From CAYVTZ01 sp964454685 (GTDB taxonomy: Bacteria; Bacillota; Clostridia; Christensenellales; Christensenellaceae): a stretch of DNA of 7,623 nt. This document shows positions 3,730-7,623 of the stretch, one piece after another; the stretch's first letter is position 1, and each line of letters starts with the position of its first letter. A model generated the notes under the pieces. It worked only from the letters and a program-made list of their open reading frames with translations. It was not told the origin of the DNA and did no database searches. Made by a program: the position numbers and the translations under genes. Location of the stretch: NCBI GenBank assembly GCA_964454685.1, contig CAYVTZ010000073.1, positions 1 through 7,623 on the forward strand. Reading direction: 5' to 3'.

Positions 3730-5637
3730 ATTTATTTGTCTATGTTGGGTAAATCTATATTTTCGCCCTTTTGTGGAATAACTTGCTTCTTCACACAGAA
3801 TACCTTCTTGCTCAAACAGCATCGGGGTGTACTTTCGAATGCGCTTCCCAATCTCGCGCGGATCATAGATGATGCCGGAATACTTACCCATTTCAACCAT
3901 AAGTTCACCCGGTTTGATTTCAAACCCGTAAGGATGCTCTTTCATCATACCCCGAATAGCAACCACAACCGGATCGGCGTTGTACTCCGCAACCCTGCCC
4001 CGTTCTTCCTCCTGCTCTTGCGTACCCACGAGCCGCCATCTGCAAGTAATTGCGTCAAACCGTAGCACAAACACCTTATCACCCATTTCACGGCTGATGA
4101 TGTGCAGCGTTGCCGTTTCGTCCGTGCGTTTATCCTTCGTAAGCATAAACCCTTCATCCACTGCGCCGATAATGCCCTGACTACCGGAAACATTTAAGAA
4201 CGGATCTTCCTTGTCCTTGCCCTTGTTGGTGTGGTGGATCAACATCAACGCAAGATCCTTCCCGTTGGTGAATGTTTTCAGCTTTGCCAGTTCCGCGCTG
4301 TCAACCTCATAGGCATTCTTATTGCGTGGCGTTTTCGCTGATCTGATACGGTTCAGCACATCCACAACAATCAGCTTTGTGTCGGGGCGCTCCTGCAAAA
4401 ACAATTCGAGCTGTTCAATCAAGCCTTGATCCAGCGGATCGGCAATCGTCACGAGAAATAGCCTTTGTGCGTCCTCTTCTGAAATTTCGCGCCATTCCAG
4501 CAACTTATCCGTGCGGCTTTTTAGCCGTCTTTCGCTGTCCTCAAGTGCAAGGTACAAAACACCGTGCTTCTCTGCCTGAAATCCCAAAAACTCGCTGCCA
4601 GTAGCCACAGCAAGGCACATATCCAGCGCAAGCCAACTCTTACCCGTTTTGGGTGCAGCACTTAAAACGCTCAAGCCCTCATGCAAAAAGTCTTTGATCA
4701 TAAATTTCACCTTTCCCAGCTTCATTTTTTGTAATGTATGCAAGGTACAGCCTTGTAGCCGTTTGTTGTCCACCGGTGTAAATTCTTTTCGCGCCTGTTC
4801 CAGCCTGTACGCTTGATTCTGCTGTTCTGCCGTAGTCCTGCAATCACGAACCGCCACTTGTGCCGTTCGGGGGAGATAGTCGTTACGCGCGCATTTCTTC
4901 CGGTGTTCCTCGTCTTTACCCGCACAATGCGGACTACTCAAAAACGCCCGAATCATTTCATCTATGTTGCAGTTGCACCAATACGCCAGTTTGTTGAATA
5001 ATGCTTGATCGTCTGCACTCTCGTTGCCGTTTGGACGTTCGCCATTCCATAGCGCGAGTAATGCCGAATCTTTTTGTAGCCCAGTTTCCAAGTAGCTGCT
5101 GTCCGCAATGCCACAAGCCCCCCCTTGTGGTTCTGCCACCTTGAGATAGCGTTCGTGCAGTGCTTCAATGGCAGATTGGGCAGCTCTGATTTGCTTATAC
5201 TCAGCTAACGCATAGCCGGTAATGATGAAGTATCTTTTTTCGCTATACATTTCAAACCCGATTTCTGCATTGCGGTGCCGACCCTCCGGCATTGTTCCCT
5301 TCATGATGATATGAATACCCGTTCTGCTCACGCTCATTTCGGTGTAACTGGCGCACTGTCTTATGATATCTGCTACAAACGGTTTGAAAACCCCGTTTTC
5401 CACACAATTATCAATGTCAACACCCACAAAGGGGGAGTTTGAGAACATGAAGCCTACACCGCCGTACTGCCCCTGTGCCGCCATACTGGCAGCTTCAAAC
5501 CCCGTCCAAGTTTTGGGGTCTGTGCTACTGGCTGGCAGCCCTGTAACAGGGTTGTACGGTATTTTATCGCCCTTTCTGTGGCATACCCAGTTGTTGAGCT
5601 GCTTCATCTCCTGCGGAATGTTGTTAAAGTTACTCAA
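3601..5637 (-). CDS. PrimPol-helicase replication protein (primase-polymerase plus RecA-like ATPase)
   Basis: A 678-residue replication protein expected to prime and unwind element DNA in the cytoplasm. The N-terminal PrimPol domain (about 1-145) has the metal motif VGVDIDNC (71-78; D74, D76), SRTGIHI (104-110; H109) and EMYSEKRYF (129-137). Next comes a helical region resembling the NrS-1 polymerase helix-bundle domain (about 195-262; NKLAYWCNCNIDEMIRAFL). The RecA-like AAA_25 domain has a Walker A-like SAAPKTGKS (326-334), Walker B KLIVVDVL (421-428; D426) and LIHHTNKGK (466-474). A probable winged helix follows (about 555-632). The tail (642-675) is an Asp/Thr/His repeat encoded by the 18-bp iteron-like array. 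The start is TTG at 5637, sharing TTGA with the stop of the preceding gene; GAGGGGGG lies upstream, and the next ATG (residue 11) has a poorly spaced site. All motifs look intact. Confidence 0.88.
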   Translation of the reverse strand: MSNFNNIPQEMKQLNNWVCHRKGDKIPYNPVTGLPASSTDPKTWTGFEAASMAAQGQYGGVGFMFSNSPFVGVDIDNCVENGVFKPFVADIIRQCASYTEMSVSRTGIHIIMKGTMPEGRHRNAEIGFEMYSEKRYFIITGYALAEYKQIRAAQSAIEALHERYLKVAEPQGGACGIADSSYLETGLQKDSALLALWNGERPNGNESADDQALFNKLAYWCNCNIDEMIRAFLSSPHCAGKDEEHRKKCARNDYLPRTAQVAVRDCRTTAEQQNQAYRLEQARKEFTPVDNKRLQGCTLHTLQKMKLGKVKFMIKDFLHEGLSVLSAAPKTGKSWLALDMCLAVATGSEFLGFQAEKHGVLYLALEDSERRLKSRTDKLLEWREISEEDAQRLFLVTIADPLDQGLIEQLELFLQERPDTKLIVVDVLNRIRSAKTPRNKNAYEVDSAELAKLKTFTNGKDLALMLIHHTNKGKDKEDPFLNVSGSQGIIGAVDEGFMLTKDKRTDETATLHIISREMGDKVFVLRFDAITCRWRLVGTQEQEEERGRVAEYNADPVVVAIRGMMKEHPYGFEIKPGELMVEMGKYSGIIYDPREIGKRIRKYTPMLFEQEGILCEEASYSTKGRKYRFTQHRQINVDTHKLDDFDNTNATHDSDDTHNTDDTHDTDDTHDTTIIDNA

Positions 5638-5831
5638 AAGCCGCCGCCCCCCTCAAAATCATTTAGCCACTTATGAAACGCTGCCTTTGGGATGATGATG
5701 CGGCGCTTACCTGTCTTGAGCCGTGGGAAGCCCTTAATGTGGGTAATGTCGTAAGCCGTAGTTATGCCTACACCCATCAGTTCCGCGATCTCTGCCACCG
5801 TGTAAACCAGCTTTTCGCGCTTTTCTTCCAT
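5634..5831 (-). CDS. MerR/HTH_17-type DNA-binding protein, probable excisionase
   Basis: A 65-residue helix-turn-helix protein. YTVAEIAELMGVGITTAYDI (10-29) forms the helix-turn-helix, followed by a wing KTGKRRIIIPKAAFHKWLND (39-58), the layout of the HTH_17/excisionase family. Such proteins bend att DNA and bias the integrase toward excision, or act as small regulators. The start ATG at 5831 has AGGAGG at 9 nt. It begins 4 bp after the stop of the Xre-type gene and overlaps the TTG of the replication gene by 3 bp, so the three are one operon. The position directly after the early regulator suits an excisionase, but a purely regulatory role is possible. The C-terminus ends in GGGGF. Confidence 0.75.
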   Translation of the reverse strand: MEEKREKLVYTVAEIAELMGVGITTAYDITHIKGFPRLKTGKRRIIIPKAAFHKWLNDFEGGGGF

Positions 5832-5835
5832 TGCC

Positions 5836-6033
5836 TTAGCCCTCCTTTAAAATCTCCGTCACGTCCACACCCAGCGCAGCGGCGATGCGTCCGGCTGTTT
5901 GAGGGCGTAAGTCCTTTTCATCTTTTGCAAGAACTAATGTTGACCACGAGATGTTAGCCTTCATAGTTAATTGCTGCCCTGTCATTTGCGCCCTTGCTTG
6001 CAAAAGGTCAAGTTTTGCTCTGTCAATAATCAC
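5836..6033 (-). CDS. Small Xre/Cro-type helix-turn-helix regulator
   Basis: A 65-residue protein that is essentially one helix-turn-helix domain: MIIDRAKLDLLQARAQMTGQ, then QLTMKANISWSTLVLAK (helix-turn-helix about 19-41), ending in TAGRIAAALGVDVTEILKEG, the usual Xre closing helices. It is the first gene of the minus-strand operon, divergent from the two plus-strand repressors, which is the place of a Cro-like switch protein. The start is GTG at 6033, with AGGAGG (6042-6047) at 8 nt; the overlapping ATG at 6035 is followed at once by a stop. By analogy it binds operators in 6034-6169 and favours the early program; the target is inferred. Confidence 0.82.
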   Translation of the reverse strand: MIIDRAKLDLLQARAQMTGQQLTMKANISWSTLVLAKDEKDLRPQTAGRIAAALGVDVTEILKEG

Positions 6034-6069
6034 ATCGGATACCTCCTAACTATTATTTGATGTATTTCA

Positions 6070-6098
6070 ATCATATTACTATATTTCGATGTTGTCAA
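6070..6098 (-). promoter_or_regulatory. Early promoter of the minus-strand operon
   Basis: On the minus strand, a perfect TTGACA (6098-6093), 17-bp spacer, then TATGAT (6075-6070). Predicted start near 6063, about 30 bp before the GTG. The -35 lies within the palindrome GTTGTCAAC (6091-6099). ATTTCAAT (6064-6071) and ATTTCGAT (6083-6090) form a direct repeat over the -10 and spacer. These are plausible repressor sites. Confidence 0.8.
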
Positions 6099-6119
6099 CT
6101 ATTTTCTGCTGTTTTTTTG

Positions 6120-6147
6120 TTGACTTCACTATTTTTTGTGATATTCT
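6120..6147 (+). promoter_or_regulatory. Promoter of the tandem repressor genes
   Basis: TTGACT (6120-6125), a 16-bp spacer and TATTCT (6142-6147), just upstream of the ribosome site GGAGG (6156-6160) and ATG at 6170. It diverges from the early promoter, with about 20 bp between the two -35 boxes. Binding of a repressor between them could control both directions. Confidence 0.6.
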
Positions 6148-6169
6148 TATTTTGTGGAGGTATAAGTAT

Positions 6170-6625
6170 ATGACATTTGGGCAGAGGTTACGAGAGCTGC
6201 GGCTAAAAAACAACATCACACAAAAAATGCTCGCTGAAAAAATCGGAGTTAGTCAGCAAGCAGTCGCAAGGTGGGAGAGCGACAATTTTGCACCAACTGC
6301 CGATACCTTGATTGAGCTTGCAAATTTCTTCGAAGTATCAGCAGATTATTTGCTTGGGCGAACTGATCACCCGTCTCCAATCAGAGAGTTTGTGGGTATA
6401 GCTGAAGACTTAACCCAAGAAGAACTTGCAGAACGAGTTAAATCTCTTCAGGAGAAGATCAAATACTTTTTTGATACACTTGATGATTTCTCCGGCTTCA
6501 TGCAAAAATGGGCAATATTTCTAAGAAAACTCGAAGATCATAGTTTGACATTTGATGAATTTGAAGAACTGGTGATCTTATACAACGAAGCATTGGAAGC
6601 AAGAGAGGAAACCCAAGAAAAATAA
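6170..6625 (+). CDS. Xre-family phage repressor, first of a tandem pair
   Basis: A 151-residue repressor. The N-terminal Xre domain (1-63) has a canonical helix-turn-helix (TQKMLAEKIGVSQQAVARWE, 17-36) and the closing FFEVSADYLLG (53-63). A linker and an acidic helical region (DLTQEELAERVKSLQEKIKYFF, 80-101) lead to a 42-residue C-terminal module (110-151, starting FMQKWAIFLRKLEDHS) that is almost identical in the next gene. No Ser/Lys peptidase signature of LexA/CI-type self-cleavage is seen, so induction would need another route. I chose the ATG at 6170 for its GGAGG (6156-6160) at 9 nt; an upstream in-frame ATG at 6089 would add a hydrophobic leader that overlaps both promoters. Role: maintain lysogeny by silencing the early promoter (inferred). 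Confidence 0.85.
   Translation: MTFGQRLRELRLKNNITQKMLAEKIGVSQQAVARWESDNFAPTADTLIELANFFEVSADYLLGRTDHPSPIREFVGIAEDLTQEELAERVKSLQEKIKYFFDTLDDFSGFMQKWAIFLRKLEDHSLTFDEFEELVILYNEALEAREETQEK
6497..6625 (+). repeat. 129-bp direct repeat, copy 1 (repressor C-terminal module)
   Basis: Matches 6951-7079 at 122 of 129 positions with no gaps. The first 62 bp are identical. Of the seven differences, six are silent and one changes the penultimate residue from Glu to Asp. Confidence 0.95.
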
Positions 6626-6632
6626 GGTGCTT

Positions 6633-7079
6633 ATGGGCTTAGGAATAACAATTAAAAATTTACTGAAAACACATGGGAAAACAATCAAAGAATTAAGCGA
6701 AGCGACTGGAATTTCTGTTAACACACTATATTCAATAACAAAAAGGGATGGCATAACAGCATCGGCAGAAATATTAAATAAAATCGCCAATTTCTTTTGT
6801 GTTTCCACAGATTACCTATTAGGGGCAACATCGTATAGTGGTAAGTTTACTGTTCCCGATCATTTAAATGACGAAGAACTTCTTGCATATTATCAATCTA
6901 CAGCAGAAAGGCTCGGAAAAATACTTAAGCAGAGCGGAAAAAGTAATCTTTTCATGCAAAAATGGGCAATATTTCTAAGAAAACTCGAAGATCATAGTTT
7001 GACATTTGATGAGTTCGAGGAGCTGGTGATTTTATACAACGAAGCACTGGAAGCAAGAGAGGAAACCCAAGACAAATAA
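6633..7079 (+). CDS. Xre-family regulator, second of the tandem pair
   Basis: A 148-residue protein starting at ATG 6633, with AAGG (6624-6627) overlapping the previous gene's stop; a GTG at 6627 would add two residues. It is very likely translationally coupled to the first repressor. The N-terminal Xre domain has TIKELSEATGISVNTLYSIT (17-36) and FFCVSTDYLLG (54-64). It differs from the first protein through most of this domain and in the linker (HLNDEELLAYYQSTAERLGKIL, 77-98 region). Residues 107-148 then repeat the first protein's C-terminal module with a single Glu-to-Asp change. The shared module, rich in Phe, Leu and Glu, is probably a common oligomerisation or partner surface, while the two DNA-binding heads read different operators. 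That division of labour is inferred. Confidence 0.85.
   Translation: MGLGITIKNLLKTHGKTIKELSEATGISVNTLYSITKRDGITASAEILNKIANFFCVSTDYLLGATSYSGKFTVPDHLNDEELLAYYQSTAERLGKILKQSGKSNLFMQKWAIFLRKLEDHSLTFDEFEELVILYNEALEAREETQDK
6951..7079 (+). repeat. 129-bp direct repeat, copy 2 (repressor C-terminal module)
   Basis: Second copy of the segment at 6497-6625, offset 454 bp, 94.6 percent identical. Both copies end exactly at their stop codon, and the boundary falls at TTCATGC on the 5' side. The 85-bp spacer after it (7080-7164) holds only the ribosome site of the integrase gene and a short hairpin. Confidence 0.95.
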
Positions 7080-7164
7080 CATAGGCTGGTACATCACCAC
7101 CCCACTAGGGCTACCCCTATGGCACCCCAAAACAGGGCATCACCCAAAACGGAGGATTCACCCC

Positions 7165-7593
7165 ATGACAAAACGCAACCCCCAAGGCGGCGGCACAATA
7201 CGTCAACGCAAAGATGGGCGCTGGGAAGCGCGGTACACCGCAGGACGTGACCCCGGCACAGGCAAGCAGGTGCAACGCTCCATCTATGGGAAAACGCAAT
7301 CAGAAGTCCGTAAGAAGCTGCAAAAGATCACAACCAGCATAGACGAAGGTATATACATCGCCCCGTGCGATCTCACAGTTGCGCAATGGCTTGATATTTG
7401 GCTAAAGGACTTCACAAGCAGCGTGAAACCGCTTACGGTTAAATCATACACCACAATCGCCAAAACGCATCTAAAGCCTAATTTAGGGGCAATAGGTCTC
7501 ACTACTCTAGGCACTCATCAAATACAATCCGTGTATAACAAACTAATCGCTGCGGGGCTGTTGTCGCCTAACGCGCAAAACGCAAAAAATTAA
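7165..7593 (+). CDS. int: Tyrosine integrase, N-terminal part only, frame-broken
   Basis: The first 142 residues of a Tn916/phage-type tyrosine recombinase. The AP2-like arm-binding domain (about 9-56) has GTIRQRKDGRWEARYTAGRD and the basic SEVRKKLQKI. The SAM-like core-binding domain (about 69-134) has LTVAQWLDIWLKDF and VKPLTVKSYTTIAKTHLKP. Family members are usually about 370-400 residues, with the catalytic Arg, His and Tyr in a C-terminal domain that is missing here. The start ATG at 7165 has GGAGG (7151-7155) at 9 nt. The frame ends at TAA 7591-7593, made by a 22-bp tandem duplication; removing one copy reopens the frame to the window end. It may be a pseudogene, a phase-variable gene or an assembly error. 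The protein would integrate the element, probably at tRNA-Ser(GCT). Confidence 0.85.
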   Translation: MTKRNPQGGGTIRQRKDGRWEARYTAGRDPGTGKQVQRSIYGKTQSEVRKKLQKITTSIDEGIYIAPCDLTVAQWLDIWLKDFTSSVKPLTVKSYTTIAKTHLKPNLGAIGLTTLGTHQIQSVYNKLIAAGLLSPNAQNAKN

Positions 7594-7611
7594 CGCGCAA
7601 AACGCAAAAAA
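7569..7611 (+). repeat. 22-bp tandem duplication that breaks the integrase frame
   Basis: A 21-bp word beginning TAACGCGCAAAACGC and ending in six A is present at 7569-7589 and again at 7591-7611 (period 22). Because 22 is not a multiple of three, the second copy shifts the frame and its first three bases become the stop codon. The residues encoded (NAQNAKN) fall in the loop after the core-binding domain, a variable linker in this family. Confidence 0.9.
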
Positions 7612-7623
7612 CGCCCGAAAATG

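Noticed and set aside
3583..4065. Plus-strand ORF of 160 codons with Ile/Met/Cys repeats
   Set aside because: It is the complement of the 18-bp repeats and of the replication gene's 3' end. It has no ribosome site, and the minus-strand frame carries clear domain motifs.
6089..6169. 27-codon N-terminal extension of the first repressor with a hydrophobic stretch (a membrane-anchored repressor?)
   Set aside because: It has no ribosome site and covers both promoters, whereas GGAGG sits correctly before the ATG at 6170.
7106..7119. Hairpin TAGGG-CTAC-CCCTA after the second repressor
   Set aside because: Only 5 bp and not followed by a T run, so not called a terminator.

Overview
The window looks like a low-to-mid GC Firmicute (Clostridia-type) chromosome carrying one end and most of the body of a small integrated phage-like element. 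Support for a Gram-positive host: strong AGGAGG-type ribosome sites in front of nearly every gene, GTG and TTG starts, near-consensus TTGACA/TATAAT promoters, and protein families (DUF4355-type scaffold, AP2-arm integrase, PrimPol-helicase initiator) typical of Firmicute prophages. The taxon is inference.

Left edge (1-472): host DNA with two tRNA-Ser genes (UGA and GCU anticodons), a hairpin terminator, then a direct repeat of TGACCCTT that looks like integrase arm sites. The element most likely begins at the 3' end of the second tRNA. From 473 to 6033 every supported gene lies on the minus strand. In transcription order these are a small Xre/Cro-type regulator, a MerR/HTH_17 excisionase-like protein, a 678-residue PrimPol-helicase replication protein, a repeat-rich small ORF, a 70-residue helical protein, a broken small terminase gene, a zinc-ribbon protein, an unknown 101-residue protein, a DUF4355 scaffold and an HK97-fold major capsid protein. 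From 6170 rightward the genes are on the plus strand: two tandem Xre repressors and the N-terminal half of a tyrosine integrase, which runs into a stop created by a 22-bp tandem duplication just before the window ends.

The layout is that of a lysogeny switch (6034-6169) separating lysogeny genes from an early/replication block and a short late block. An iteron-like repeat field spans the 3' end of the replication gene and is a good candidate for the element's origin. The late block is unusual: scaffold and capsid are intact, but there is no portal, large terminase, protease, tail or lysis gene, and the small terminase is only a fragment. The element is therefore either an eroded prophage or a satellite that builds or remodels a capsid and borrows the rest from a helper. 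The sequence alone cannot decide between these. The capsid block has its own consensus promoter followed about 66 nt later by an intrinsic terminator, a layout suited to attenuation, antitermination or a small RNA.

Other features of note are the two repressors sharing an almost identical 42-residue C-terminal module under unrelated N-terminal halves, a plus-strand perfect-consensus promoter with a terminator only about 20 bp downstream of its -10 box, and nested inverted repeats next to the terminase remnant that could be a packaging site.
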